Shown here in pieces: positions 40,609 through 53,520 of a stretch of DNA of 64,000 nt (the stretch's first letter is position 1; each line of letters begins with the position of its first letter). Origin of the DNA: Agrococcus sp. SL85. Its GTDB lineage: Bacteria; Actinomycetota; Actinomycetes; Actinomycetales; Microbacteriaceae. The stretch covers positions 248,001 through 312,000 of the forward strand of contig NZ_CP113066.1 of NCBI RefSeq assembly GCF_026625845.1. Direction: 5' to 3'. The notes under the pieces were generated by a model. It ran no database searches and was not told where the DNA came from. It worked only from the letters and a program-made list of their open reading frames with translations. A program made the translations under genes and the position numbers.

Positions 40609-41541
40609 TCAGTCCCAGCTGCCGTAGGCGCGCACCGTGTTCTCGGCCGTGATGGCCGCGAGCTCGTCGGCCTCGATGCCGAGCCGCTCCGCGATCGCGC
40701 GCACGGTGACGGGCACGAGGTAGGGGCTGTTGGGGCGGCCGCGGTAGGGCGTGGGCGTCAGGAACGGCGCATCGGTCTCGACGAGGATGCGGCTGCGGTC
40801 GGCGACCTCGAGCGCCCGGTGCAGGTTCTTCGCGCTCGAGAAGGTGGCGGTGCCCGAGAACGAGAGGTACCAGCCGTGCTCGGCCGCGACGCGCGCGAGG
40901 TGCTCGTCGCCCGAGAAGCAGTGGAACACCGTCGTCTCCGGCGCCCCGACGCGCAGCAGCGTCTCGACCACCTCGTCGTGCGCATCCCGGTCGTGGATCT
41001 GCAGGGCGACGCCGTGCCGCTTCGCGACGTCGATGTGCGCCTCGAACGACTCGTGCTGCGCGCGGCGCCCGTCGTCGCCCGTGCGGAAGAAGTCGAGCCC
41101 CGTCTCGCCGACGGCGCGCACGCGCGGCTGCGCGGCGAGCCCGTCGATCGTGGCGATCGCCTCGAGGAGCGTGCCCGCCTCGGCGTAGCCGGGCGCCTCG
41201 TTCGGGTGGATCGCGACGGCCGCGAGCACGCGCGCATCCTGCGCGGCGAGCGCGGCCGACCAGATCGACGACTCCACGTCGCCGCCCACCTGGATGACGC
41301 CCGCGATGCCCACGGAGGCCGCGAGCGCGAGCGCCTCGCCGTAGGCGGGGGCCTCGCCGTCGCGGATCTCGAGGTGCGCGTGGTTGTCGTACGTCGCGAC
41401 GCCCAGCGGCTCCGGCAGCGGCGGCCGCGTGCGGTCGCGGCGCCCGTCGTCGAAGCGCTCGCGGATGTACTCGCCGCCGGGGAGCACGGCCGCCGTCGGG
41501 GCGTCGGTGAGGGGCGCGGTTCCGTCGTCGCTCGTGGCCAT
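40609..41541 (-). CDS. tatD: TatD family hydrolase
   Basis: Metal-dependent TIM-barrel hydrolase, 310 residues, probably a 3'-5' DNA exonuclease/deoxyribonuclease as in E. coli TatD. Metal ligands are visible: NHAHLEI (HxH), GETGLDFFRT (Glu), LQIHDRDAHDEV (His), VFHCFSGDEHLARV (His) and LVETDAPFLTP (Asp). About 45 extra N-terminal residues precede the barrel. Start ATG 41541 lies 6 nt after TAGGCT. It sits between rsmA and metG as in most Gram-positives. Confidence 0.94.
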   Translation of the reverse strand: MATSDDGTAPLTDAPTAAVLPGGEYIRERFDDGRRDRTRPPLPEPLGVATYDNHAHLEIRDGEAPAYGEALALAASVGIAGVIQVGGDVESSIWSAALAAQDARVLAAVAIHPNEAPGYAEAGTLLEAIATIDGLAAQPRVRAVGETGLDFFRTGDDGRRAQHESFEAHIDVAKRHGVALQIHDRDAHDEVVETLLRVGAPETTVFHCFSGDEHLARVAAEHGWYLSFSGTATFSSAKNLHRALEVADRSRILVETDAPFLTPTPYRGRPNSPYLVPVTVRAIAERLGIEADELAAITAENTVRAYGSWD

Positions 41542-41547
41542 GCCACA

Positions 41548-41553
41548 AGCCTA
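41548..41553 (-). promoter_or_regulatory. Leaderless -10 box of tatD
   Basis: TAGGCT on the minus strand, 6 nt before ATG 41541. Confidence 0.6.
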
Positions 41554-41653
41554 GGAGCGCCGACGATGAGCGGAGGCTGAGGCGGCGTCCAGCGCGCACC
41601 CCGGATCCGGTGCCACGATGGAGCGACCCCACCCCACAGGAGGATCCTGCGGC

Positions 41654-42169
41654 ATGCTCCACCGCCTCTCGCTCCCCGTCGCCCTCGCCGCGGCGCTCGC
41701 CCTCGCCGGCTGCTCGCCGACCGGCGGCGCCGCGCCCGTCGATCCGGGCGGCAGCGCCCAGGCGCCGCAGACGGCGCAGGAGCCCGCGGCGGAGAGCTCG
41801 GCGGCCATGGACCAGCAGGCGCTCTCGCTCGACTCGGGCGTCGCGGGCGTGCCCGCCGGCAGCGGCGCGTCGATCGACGACGTGCTCCGCGGCGGGGCCA
41901 TCGCGATGTGGACGGCCGAGCCCGGCACCTTCACGCTCACCGTGCCCGCCTCCTCGACCTGCATCCCCAGCGTGTTCGGCGCAGAGGCCGTGAGCGCCTC
42001 GCAGATCGCCGTCGAGCTGGTCGCGGGCGCGGGCCCGTGCCCCGCGCCCGACGAGGCGCGCACCTACGAGCTCCGCGTGCCCGACGGCGCCGACGCCTCC
42101 GGCGGCCTCGAGATCCTGGTCGGGGGCATCGAGGACGCGCCGTCGACGATCGCGCTGCCGGCGCCATGA
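41654..42169 (+). CDS. Small secreted lipoprotein, unknown function (paralogue 2)
   Basis: A 171-residue lipoprotein with lipobox LAGC (Cys20), an Ala/Gln/Ser-rich linker and a small domain with two Cys (SSTCIP and GPCPAP). It is similar to the lipoprotein at 39989 around the MW-AEPGT segment. AGGAGG is 10 nt before the ATG. Its stop overlaps the ATG of the next lipoprotein gene by 4 bp, so these two form an operon on the strand opposite tatD and metG. Not a recognised family. Confidence 0.82.
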   Translation: MLHRLSLPVALAAALALAGCSPTGGAAPVDPGGSAQAPQTAQEPAAESSAAMDQQALSLDSGVAGVPAGSGASIDDVLRGGAIAMWTAEPGTFTLTVPASSTCIPSVFGAEAVSASQIAVELVAGAGPCPAPDEARTYELRVPDGADASGGLEILVGGIEDAPSTIALPAP

Positions 42170-42696
42170 GGCCCCGCCGCCTCGCGCTCGCCGCCGCCCT
42201 CGCGCTCCCCGCACTCGTGCTCGCGGGCTGCGCGCCGGGCCTCTTCGACCCCACGACCCCCACGGCCGTCGACGAGGCGCCGTGGGCGGGCGGCACCCCC
42301 TCCTCCACGCCCGGGGCGTCGACGCCCGCCGATCCCGCGCCGTCGGCGTCCGACGCCGACGGCGGGGCGGAGGCGGATCCGCAGCCGAGCGAGGTCGGGG
42401 GCCCGGGATCGTCGGCGGACCCCTCGGTGCCGCCCTCCGCGGTCGACGACGGCCCTGCGCTCGTCGAGCGCTCCGGGTTCCTCGTGCTCGCGCTGCCCGC
42501 CCGCGAGGGCTGCGAGCCGCTCCTGGGCCGCATCGTGCAGGAGCCCGCGACCTGGACGGTGCAGATGCTCGTGCAGCCGGGATCCGCGTGCAGCGGCGGC
42601 GCGACCGTCGCGACCTACCCGCTGCCGGGCGGCGACCGGCCGCAGGAGGTCGTCGTCGACCTCGGCGGCGAGCGCACGACGCTCGACGTGCCCTAG
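42166..42696 (+). CDS. Small secreted lipoprotein, unknown function (paralogue 3)
   Basis: A 176-residue lipoprotein: lipobox LAGC (Cys22), a long disordered linker (about 25-110) and a small C-terminal domain with two Cys (REGCEPLL and GSACSGG). Size, layout and the paired cysteines resemble the two lipoproteins upstream, but sequence similarity is weak. It is translationally coupled to the previous gene (ATGA). Confidence 0.8.
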   Translation: MRPRRLALAAALALPALVLAGCAPGLFDPTTPTAVDEAPWAGGTPSSTPGASTPADPAPSASDADGGAEADPQPSEVGGPGSSADPSVPPSAVDDGPALVERSGFLVLALPAREGCEPLLGRIVQEPATWTVQMLVQPGSACSGGATVATYPLPGGDRPQEVVVDLGGERTTLDVP

Positions 42697-42713
42697 GCAC
42701 GGGGCGTCGCGAC

Positions 42714-42734
42714 GCGCGCGGCCGCGCCGCGCGC
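42714..42734. terminator. Hairpin between the lipoprotein operon and metG
   Basis: Perfect 9-bp arms 42714-42722 and 42726-42734 (GCGCGCGGC/GCCGCGCGC), 3-nt loop, between convergent genes. Confidence 0.55.
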
Positions 42735-42750
42735 CTCGACCGGCCGCGCG

Positions 42751-44301
42751 TCAGCTCGCGGGCGTCGCCTGCTCGATCCGCGGGAACAGCGGCGGCACGG
42801 TCGTGACGCGGCCCGTGCCCTGCCAGCGGTGGGCCTCGTGGATCGGCTGCGCCGTCACCTCGCCCTCGCCGCCCACGGCGGCCCACAGCCGCTGCGCGGT
42901 CGTGGGCATCACGGGGGCGAGCAGGATGGCTGCCGTGCCGATGCCGTGCACGTTCGAGGCGAGGACGGCGGCGAGGCGCTCCTGCTGCGCGTCGTCCTTC
43001 GCGAGCACCCACGGCGCCTGCTCGGTGATGTAGCCGTTCAGGCGCTCGACGATGCCCATCGCGGCGTCGACGGCCTCGTCGATCGCGAAGCGGTCGATCG
43101 CCGCCTCCGCGGTCTCGACGGCCCGCTCCGCGAGCGCCGCGATCTCGGCGTCCGGCGCGGCCTCCGGCACGACGCCGTCGCAGTACTTGTGCACCATCGC
43201 GATGACGCGAGAGGCGAGGTTGCCGAGGCCGTTCGCGAGCTCCGCGTGGTAGCGGGCGTCGAGGTCCTCCCACGAGAACGAGCCGTCGGAGCCGAACGCG
43301 ATCGCCGACATGAAGTAGTAGCGGAACGCGTCGACGCCGAAGACGTCGGTGATCTGCCGCGGCTCGATGCCCGTCGCCTTCGACTTCGACATCTTCTCGC
43401 CGCCCACGAGCAGCCATCCGTGCCCGAAGACGTGGTCCGAGATCGGGAGGCCCGCCGCCATCTGCATCGCCGGCCAGATGACGGCGTGGAAGCGCGCGAT
43501 GTCCTTGCCGACGATGTGCGTGGCCGGCCAGCGGCGCTCGAACCGCTCGTCGTCGACGCCGTAGCCGATCGCGGTGATGTAGTTCAGCAGCGCCTCGAAC
43601 CAGACGTAGACGACGTGCGTCTCGTCCCACGGCACCTTGATGCCCCAGTCGAAGGTGTTGCGGCTGATCGACAGGTCGGTGAGGCCCTGCTTGACGAACT
43701 GGCGCACCTCGTTGCGCACGTGCTCGGGCTGCACGTAGTCGGGCCGCTCCTCGTAGAGCGCGAGGAGGCGGTCGCCGAACTCGGAGAGCTTGAAGAAGTA
43801 GTTGGCCTCGCGCACCGTCTCGGTGGGGCGCGAGTGGATCGCGCACACCTGCTGGCCCTCGTACTCGCCCGTGCCGGGCACGAGGTCGTTCGGGGTCTTG
43901 TACTCCTCGCAGCCCACGCAGTACTGGCCCTCGAACTCGCCGTGGTAGATGTACCCGGTCTCCTTGAGCCGCTCGAGGAAGATGCGCACGCCCGCCTTGT
44001 GGCGCTCGCTCGTGGTGCGGATGAAGTCGTCGTTCTGGATGTCGAGCAGCTCGAGCTGCGGCTTCCAGGCCGACTCGACCAGCCGATCGGTCCACTCCTG
44101 CGGCGTCGTGCCGTTCGCGACCGCGGTGCGCATGATCTTCTGGCCGTGCTCGTCGGTGCCCGTGAGCATCCAGGTGTCGTCGCCGCGCATCCGGTGCCAG
44201 CGCGCGAGCACGTCGGTGGCGACCTCGTTGTAGGCGTGGCCGATGTGGGGCACGTCGTTGACGTAGTAGATCGGCGTCGTCACCGTGAAGCGGGCAGGCA
44301 T
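42751..44301 (-). CDS. metG: Methionyl-tRNA synthetase
   Basis: Class I synthetase charging tRNA(Met), 516 residues. HIGH-type motif is VPHIGHAYNE near the N-terminus and KMSKS is intact in GGEKMSKSKATG (about residues 303-307). The zinc-knuckle insert has CVGCEEYK but the second Cys pair is missing (QVCAIH only), as in the MetG2 group. There is no C-terminal tRNA-binding domain, so this is the short form. ATG 44301 follows TAGGAT by 7 nt (leaderless). Confidence 0.96.
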   Translation of the reverse strand: MPARFTVTTPIYYVNDVPHIGHAYNEVATDVLARWHRMRGDDTWMLTGTDEHGQKIMRTAVANGTTPQEWTDRLVESAWKPQLELLDIQNDDFIRTTSERHKAGVRIFLERLKETGYIYHGEFEGQYCVGCEEYKTPNDLVPGTGEYEGQQVCAIHSRPTETVREANYFFKLSEFGDRLLALYEERPDYVQPEHVRNEVRQFVKQGLTDLSISRNTFDWGIKVPWDETHVVYVWFEALLNYITAIGYGVDDERFERRWPATHIVGKDIARFHAVIWPAMQMAAGLPISDHVFGHGWLLVGGEKMSKSKATGIEPRQITDVFGVDAFRYYFMSAIAFGSDGSFSWEDLDARYHAELANGLGNLASRVIAMVHKYCDGVVPEAAPDAEIAALAERAVETAEAAIDRFAIDEAVDAAMGIVERLNGYITEQAPWVLAKDDAQQERLAAVLASNVHGIGTAAILLAPVMPTTAQRLWAAVGGEGEVTAQPIHEAHRWQGTGRVTTVPPLFPRIEQATPAS

Positions 44302-44308
44302 GCCCCCA

Positions 44309-44314
44309 ATCCTA
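44309..44314 (-). promoter_or_regulatory. Leaderless -10 box of metG
   Basis: TAGGAT on the minus strand, 7 nt before ATG 44301. Confidence 0.55.
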
Positions 44315-44352
44315 CGGAGGCCGCGGCGCATGTGACGCCGTGCTTCGCCCGA

Positions 44353-45171
44353 CTACGGCCGCGGCGCCGCGAGCGCCGCCTGGTACAGCGCGTTCCGCGC
44401 GTGGCCCGTCGCCTCCGCGACCTCGGCCGCCGCGTCCTTCAGGCGCATCCCGGAGGCGCGGAGCGCGAGCACCTGCGCGACGGCCGCCGCCTCGTCGGCG
44501 AGCACGGGCTCCGCCCCGGCGAGCACGAGCACGATCTCGCCCTTCACGCCCGCCTGCGCCCACGGCAGGAGCTCGGCCGCGGTGCCGCGGCGCACCTCCT
44601 CGAAGCGCTTCGTGAGCTCGCGGCAGACGGCCATCGGCCTGCCGGGCATGGCGCGGCCGATCGCCTCGATCGACTCCGCGAGCCGGTGCGGCGCCTCGAA
44701 CAGCACGAGCGTGCGCTCCTCGCGCGCGACGCCCGTCAGGTAGCGGTCGCGCTCGGCGCCCTTCCGCGGCAGGAAGCCGTCGAAGGCGAAGCGGTCGGTC
44801 GCGAGGCCCGAGAGCGCGAGCGCCGTGAGCACCGCGGAGGGCCCCGGCAGGCACGTGACCGCGACGTCGGCGGCGACCGCGGCCTGCACGAGGCGGTACC
44901 CGGGGTCGGAGACCGTGGGCATGCCCGCGTCGGTGAGCACGAGGACGTCCTCCTCGCGCGCTCGCTCGACGAGCCCGACGGCGGCTGCGGCCTCGTTGTG
45001 CTCGTGGAGGGCGACGAGCTGCGGCTGCGCGTCGATCCCGAGCGCGCGCAGCAGCTGGCGCGTCGTGCGGGTGTCCTCGGCCGCGACGACCGGCGCGCTC
45101 GCGAGCGCCTCCCGCAGCCTGCCGCTCGCGTCGCCCAGGTTGCCGATGGGCGTCGCGCCGAGGATGATCAC
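44353..45171 (-). CDS. rsmI: 16S rRNA (cytidine(1402)-2'-O)-methyltransferase
   Basis: A 272-residue tetrapyrrole-methylase-fold enzyme that 2'-O-methylates C1402 of 16S rRNA. Family landmarks: IILGATPIGNLGD, VVAAEDTRTTRQLLRALGI, HEHNE, LTDAGMPTVSDPGYRLVQAA, CLPGPSAVLTALALSGL and FEAPHRLAESIEAI. GTG start at 45171 lies 7 nt after TACCAT. It is divergent from pmt, an arrangement typical of Actinobacteria. Confidence 0.95.
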   Translation of the reverse strand: MIILGATPIGNLGDASGRLREALASAPVVAAEDTRTTRQLLRALGIDAQPQLVALHEHNEAAAAVGLVERAREEDVLVLTDAGMPTVSDPGYRLVQAAVAADVAVTCLPGPSAVLTALALSGLATDRFAFDGFLPRKGAERDRYLTGVAREERTLVLFEAPHRLAESIEAIGRAMPGRPMAVCRELTKRFEEVRRGTAAELLPWAQAGVKGEIVLVLAGAEPVLADEAAAVAQVLALRASGMRLKDAAAEVAEATGHARNALYQAALAAPRP

Positions 45172-45178
45172 GCCGCCG

Positions 45179-45184
45179 ATGGTA
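45179..45184 (-). promoter_or_regulatory. Leaderless -10 box of rsmI
   Basis: TACCAT on the minus strand, 7 nt before GTG 45171. Confidence 0.5.
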
Positions 45185-45250
45185 GCGAGGCGCAGCCGCG
45201 CGGCGGGCGCGCGGACCGCGCAGCGCGGCGGACGCGGAAGCGGCGTCTGG

Positions 45251-45256
45251 GATGAT
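45251..45256 (+). promoter_or_regulatory. Leaderless -10 box of pmt
   Basis: GATGAT, then 6 nt, then GTG 45263. Confidence 0.45.
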
Positions 45257-45262
45257 CGCCCG

Positions 45263-46996
45263 GTGACGAACCCCGGCGACCGCGACCCCGACGACGGCCG
45301 CGACCGCGAGGGCGCCGGAGCCCCGGAGCACGCGGGCGTCGCCGTCGCCGATGCCCCGGCCGCCGAGGCTCCGCGGCGATCGCGCGCGTCGGAGCGCCTC
45401 GACCGAGTCGCCGAGCGCTTCGGCCGCGTCGAGGCCGCGCTCTCGCGCCCCGCGGTCGTGCGCCGGCTCGAGGTCGGCGCGCCGCTCGCGATCGTCGCGC
45501 TCGCGGCGGTGCTGCGCCTCACCGCCCTCGGGCATCCCCCCATCCTCGTCTTCGACGAGACCTACTACGTCAAGGACGCCTTCTCCACCTGGCAGCTCGG
45601 CTACGAGGGCGAGTGGACCGAGGACGCGAACGCGCGCTTCGAGGCGGGGGACGCGAGCGGCCTCACGACCGTCGCCGACTACGTCGTGCACCCGCCGCTC
45701 GGCAAGTGGATCATCGGTGCGGCGATGGCGGCGTTCGGCATCGCGGACCCCGCGATGTGGCGCCTCCCGACCGCGATCATGGGCGTGCTGCTCGTCGCGC
45801 TCACCTACGCGATCGCGCGCGGCCTCACCCGGTCGGTCGCCTTCGCCTCGCTCGCGGCGCTCTGGCTCGCGATCGACGGGTTCGCGATCGTCATGAGCCG
45901 CACGGCGCTGCTCGACGGGGTGCTCGCGACGCTCGTACTCGCGGGCGCCGGTGCGCTGCTGCTCGACCGCAGGGGCTCGCCCGCGCGCACGGTGCGGGCC
46001 CTCGCGGCGGCGCCGCGCAGGTTCGGCGCGGCGATGTGGTCGCGGCCGTGGCTCGTCGTGGCGGGCGTGCTGCTCGGCGCCGCGTGCGCGACGAAGTGGT
46101 CCGGGGCCGCCTTCGTCGCGGCCTTCGGCCTCTGGTCGGTGCTCATGGACGTCCTCGACCGGCGCCGCGCGGGCTTCCGGCACCCCTGGATCGGCACGCT
46201 CCTCACGCAGGCGCCCGTGAGCTTCGTGCTGCTCGTCGTGCCCGTCGTGGTCGTCTACGTCGCCTCCTACGCCGGCTGGTTCGACGGAGGCTGGGGCTCG
46301 CAGCTGCTCGTCGACCGTCCCGACCTGCGCTGGACCGGCCTGCTCGCCTGGGTGCCGCTGGGCCTCCAGGCGCTGTGGGCGTACCACGCGCAGCAGCTGG
46401 GCTTCCACGTGGGCCTCACCAGCGAGCACGCCTACGAGTCGCCCGCGATCCAGTGGCTGTGGCTCGGCCGCCCGACCGCGTTCGAGAGCGAGTCGGCCGA
46501 CGGCTCGGTGTGGTGGATCACGGCGCTGCCGAACCTGGTGGTCTGGTACGCCGCCGTCGTCGCGCTCGGCTTCCTGCTCTTCCACCTGGGCCGCGCGCTC
46601 GACCGGCGCGCGGGCTTCGTGCTCGTGGGCGTCCTCGCGGGCTACGCCCCCTGGCTCGCCTTCCCCGATCGCACGATCTTCTTCTTCTACGCGATCGTCT
46701 TCCTGCCGTTCCTCGTCATCGGGCTCGCGCTCGCGCTGCAGCAGCTCGTGGGGCCGCGGCGGCTCGTCGCCGTCGCCCCGACGGCGCTCGAGCGCGACCT
46801 CGAGCGCGCCGTGCCGGATGCCGCAGGCCTGGAGGCGCACGAGTCCCTCCAGCGCCGCGCGGCCGGCTGGGCCGTCATCGCGCTGCTCCTGCTGCTCAGC
46901 GTGCTCGCCCTGCTCTGGTACGCGCCGGTCGCCTACGGCATGTGGCTGCCCGCCGATGCGATGCGCTTCCGGTTCTGGCCGCCCACCTGGCCCTGA
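45263..46996 (+). CDS. pmt: Dolichyl-phosphate-mannose--protein mannosyltransferase (GT39)
   Basis: Polytopic membrane enzyme that O-mannosylates secreted proteins using polyprenyl-phosphate mannose, 577 residues with about ten helices. The catalytic Asp-Glu pair is in LVFDETYYVKDA (Asp98, Glu99), and VHPPLGKWIIG, MSRTALLDGVLATLVLAG and YAPWLAFPDRTIFFFYAIVFLPF are typical of bacterial PMT. The GTG start is set by the upstream -10 box, leaving a 70-residue disordered N-terminus. Likely targets include lipoproteins with Thr/Ser/Pro-rich linkers like those encoded nearby (inference). Confidence 0.94.
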   Translation: MTNPGDRDPDDGRDREGAGAPEHAGVAVADAPAAEAPRRSRASERLDRVAERFGRVEAALSRPAVVRRLEVGAPLAIVALAAVLRLTALGHPPILVFDETYYVKDAFSTWQLGYEGEWTEDANARFEAGDASGLTTVADYVVHPPLGKWIIGAAMAAFGIADPAMWRLPTAIMGVLLVALTYAIARGLTRSVAFASLAALWLAIDGFAIVMSRTALLDGVLATLVLAGAGALLLDRRGSPARTVRALAAAPRRFGAAMWSRPWLVVAGVLLGAACATKWSGAAFVAAFGLWSVLMDVLDRRRAGFRHPWIGTLLTQAPVSFVLLVVPVVVVYVASYAGWFDGGWGSQLLVDRPDLRWTGLLAWVPLGLQALWAYHAQQLGFHVGLTSEHAYESPAIQWLWLGRPTAFESESADGSVWWITALPNLVVWYAAVVALGFLLFHLGRALDRRAGFVLVGVLAGYAPWLAFPDRTIFFFYAIVFLPFLVIGLALALQQLVGPRRLVAVAPTALERDLERAVPDAAGLEAHESLQRRAAGWAVIALLLLLSVLALLWYAPVAYGMWLPADAMRFRFWPPTWP

Positions 46997-47037
46997 CCCC
47001 GGCGCGCGATCGGCGCGCCCGGTGGGGCTGCGCGGGC

Positions 47038-47084
47038 CGCGAGGCGCACTGCGCGGCTCGCGCCCCGCTCCGCCCGATCGAGCG
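47038..47084 (+). repeat. Dispersed 47-nt repeat, copy 1
   Basis: Aligns without gaps to 60543-60589: the first 12 nt (CGCGAGGCGCAC) are identical, 15 nt vary, and the last 20 differ at one base (CCGCTCCGCCCGATCGAGCG here). It lies between the convergent pmt and aldo/keto reductase genes, just before their terminator. Confidence 0.75.
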
Positions 47085-47094
47085 GGGACGCGAC

Positions 47095-47122
47095 GACGCC
47101 CCCGCCGATCGGCGGGGGCGTC
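47095..47122. terminator. Bidirectional terminator between pmt and the aldo/keto reductase gene
   Basis: A perfect 28-bp palindrome, left half GACGCCCCCGCCGA, in a convergent gap. Confidence 0.8.
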
Positions 47123-47138
47123 GAGCGTGCTGGATCGG

Positions 47139-51300
<4,162 letters not shown>

Positions 51301-51310
51301 CCCTCGCGAC

Positions 51311-51348
51311 GGCGGAGGGCCGAGGGAGCGATCCCTCGGCCCTCCGCC
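51311..51348. terminator. Bidirectional terminator between the BCCT and flavin oxidoreductase genes
   Basis: Perfect 17-bp arms 51311-51327 and 51332-51348 (GGCGGAGGGCCGAGGGA on the left), loop GCGA. Confidence 0.85.
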
Positions 51349-51360
51349 GCGCGGTGCGGC

Positions 51361-52449
51361 TCAGCGCGCGGCGGCGACGGCTGCCGGGCGCGAGCGGGCG
51401 CGCGTGTACTGCACGGGCCACGCGGAGCCCTCGGGGGCGCCGTCGAGCTCGGCCTCGGCGAGCAGCGCCCAGTGGGGGTTCCGCAGGAGGCCGCGGGCGA
51501 GCATGATCGCGTCGGCGCTGCCCTCGGCGAGCGTGCGCTCGGCGAGCTCGACGTCGTCGAGCATCCCGACCGCCGCGACGGGCGCACCGGTGGCGGCGCG
51601 CACGGCCTCGGCGAGCGGCACCTGGTAGCCGGGCCCCACCTCGATGCGCTGGCGCGGGTCGAGCCCGCCGGAGGAGATGTCGAGCCAGTCGGCGCCCGCC
51701 TCGAGGGCGACGCGCGCGTGCTCGGCCGTCATCGCCTCGTCGATGCCGCCCTCCACCCAGTCCTGCGCCGAGAAGCGCACGAGGATCGCGGCGTCGGGCG
51801 CCGCGGCGCGCACGGCCTCCACCACGCGGCGCAGCAGCAGCGTGCGCTCCCCCCAGGCGTCGGTGCGGTCGTTGACGAGCGGCGAGAGGAACTGGTGGAT
51901 GAGGTAGCCGTGGGCGGCGTGCACCTCGAGGGCGACGAAGCCGGCCTCGAACGCGCGCCGGGCGGCGTCGCCGAAGGCGGCCACGACCTCCTCGACCTCC
52001 TCCGAGGTCATCGCGCGAGGGGCGGCGTACTCGCTGAACGCGGCGTCGGTGGCGCCGAGCGACTGCCAGCCGCCCTCGGCCTCGGGCACGGAGCCGCGGC
52101 CCGACCACTCGCGGAACGTCGAGGCCTTCCGGCCCGCGTGCGCGAGCTGCATCGCGGGCAGCGCGCCGTGCGCTCGGATGCGGGCGGCGATGGGCGCCCA
52201 GGCACCGGCCTGCTCGTCGTTCCAGATGCCGGCGTCCCACGGCGAGATGCGCCCCTCGGGCAGCACCGCCGCGGCCTCGGTCATCGCGAGGCCCACGCCG
52301 CCGCGGGCGAAGGAGGCGAGGTGCTCGAGGTGCCACGCGGTGGGCACGCCGTCCTGCGCCTCGCACGAGTACTGGCACATCGGCGCGAGCCAGACGCGGT
52401 TGCGGACCTCGAAGGGGCCGACCTGGACGGGGCTGAAGAGCAGGCTCAT
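51361..52449 (-). CDS. NADH:flavin oxidoreductase / old yellow enzyme, YqjM type
   Basis: A 362-residue FMN-dependent ene-reductase. YqjM-class features: FSPVQVGPFEVRNRVWLAPMCQYSC (redox-tuning Cys), QLAHAGRKAS, FEVHAAHGYLIHQFLSPLVNDRTD-like segment (VALEVHAAHGYLIHQFLSP), and ADAIMLARGLLRNPHW. It reduces activated C=C bonds; the natural substrate is unknown. GAGAGG lies before ATG 52449. An 18-bp inverted repeat lies upstream. Confidence 0.93.
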   Translation of the reverse strand: MSLLFSPVQVGPFEVRNRVWLAPMCQYSCEAQDGVPTAWHLEHLASFARGGVGLAMTEAAAVLPEGRISPWDAGIWNDEQAGAWAPIAARIRAHGALPAMQLAHAGRKASTFREWSGRGSVPEAEGGWQSLGATDAAFSEYAAPRAMTSEEVEEVVAAFGDAARRAFEAGFVALEVHAAHGYLIHQFLSPLVNDRTDAWGERTLLLRRVVEAVRAAAPDAAILVRFSAQDWVEGGIDEAMTAEHARVALEAGADWLDISSGGLDPRQRIEVGPGYQVPLAEAVRAATGAPVAAVGMLDDVELAERTLAEGSADAIMLARGLLRNPHWALLAEAELDGAPEGSAWPVQYTRARSRPAAVAAAR

Positions 52450-52523
52450 GGGTTCCTCTCGTGACGCGTGCGGGGCACTCGGAGGCCAACGCGCCCGCCC
52501 CGCCGATGCTTCCCGCGACCGTC

Positions 52524-52584
52524 TCAACCGGTTCTGTGGTCAGCAGATGGGACTATCGCGTCCGCCGACCACAGGACCGGTTGA
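52524..52584. promoter_or_regulatory. 18-bp inverted repeat between prpB and the flavin oxidoreductase gene
   Basis: Arms TCAACCGGTTCTGTGGTC (52524-52541) and GACCACAGGACCGGTTGA (52567-52584), one mismatch, 25-nt loop. It could be a double operator for the oxidoreductase gene downstream on the minus strand or the terminator of prpDB. Each arm contains the smaller palindrome-like ACCGGT. Confidence 0.55.
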
Positions 52585-52603
52585 GCATCAGCGACGGCGC
52601 GGG

Positions 52604-53509
52604 TCAGTGGGCGCCGGGCACCTCGAAGTCGAACAGGCGCGAGTCGAAGGCGCTGTAGGCGGCGTAGTCGTTCAGCTCGTAGAGCCGCGCGCGCGTCTGC
52701 ATGCGCGGCACGGCGCCCTCGAGCGTGCCGGTCTCGCGCAGGCCCTCGAGCTCCCGCTCGATCGCGCCCATCGCGATGCGCAGGAGCGACACCGGGTGGA
52801 TCACGATGTTCACGCCGACGTCGGCCAGCTGCGCGTGCGTGAACAGCGCGCTCTTCCCGAACTCCGTCATGTTCGCGAGGATCGGCACGTCGACGGCCGC
52901 GCGGATCGCCGCGAACTCCTCGAGCGAGGCCATCGCCTCCGGGAAGATCGCGTCGGCGCCCGCGGCCTCGAGCGCCTTCGCGCGGTCGATCGCCGCCGCC
53001 ATCCCCGCGACGCCGCGGATGTCGGTGCGCGCCATGATCACGAGCCCCGCGTCGCGCCGCGCCGCGACGGCCGCCGCGATGCGCTGCACCGCGACGTCCT
53101 GGCCCACGACCTCCTTGCCGTCGAGGTGGCCGCACCGCTTGGGGTTGACCTGGTCCTCGAGGTGGAGGCCCGAGACACCTGCGTCCTCGAGCTCCTGCAC
53201 GGTGCGCGCCACGTTCATCGCCTCGCCGAAGCCGGTGTCGGCGTCGATGAGGGTCGGGAGGTCGGTCATGCGCGAGACCTCGCGGCCCCGCTGCGCGACC
53301 TCGGTGAGCGTCGTGAGGCCGATGTCGGGCAGGCCGAGCTCGGCCGCCATCACGGCGCCGGAGATGTACGCGCCCTCGAAGCCGAGCTCCTGGATGAGCG
53401 GCGCCGAGAGCGGCGTGAAGGCGCCCGGGAAGCGCTGCAGCGCGCCGGAGGCGAGGCCGGCGCGGAGCGCCTGCCGCTTCTCGGCGGGCGTGCGGGTGGT
53501 GGAGAGCAT
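52604..53509 (-). CDS. prpB: 2-methylisocitrate lyase
   Basis: A 301-residue enzyme of the isocitrate lyase/PEP mutase superfamily that splits 2-methylisocitrate into succinate and pyruvate, the last step of propionate breakdown. Key motif [14 protein letters not shown] (catalytic Cys), [20 protein letters not shown] (metal site) and [36 protein letters not shown] 53509 lies 11 bp after the prpD stop, so prpD and prpB are one operon. Confidence 0.95.
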   Translation of the reverse strand: MLSTTRTPAEKRQALRAGLASGALQRFPGAFTPLSAPLIQELGFEGAYISGAVMAAELGLPDIGLTTLTEVAQRGREVSRMTDLPTLIDADTGFGEAMNVARTVQELEDAGVSGLHLEDQVNPKRCGHLDGKEVVGQDVAVQRIAAAVAARRDAGLVIMARTDIRGVAGMAAAIDRAKALEAAGADAIFPEAMASLEEFAAIRAAVDVPILANMTEFGKSALFTHAQLADVGVNIVIHPVSLLRIAMGAIERELEGLRETGTLEGAVPRMQTRARLYELNDYAAYSAFDSRLFDFEVPGAH

Positions 53510-53520
53510 CCGCGCGCCGC

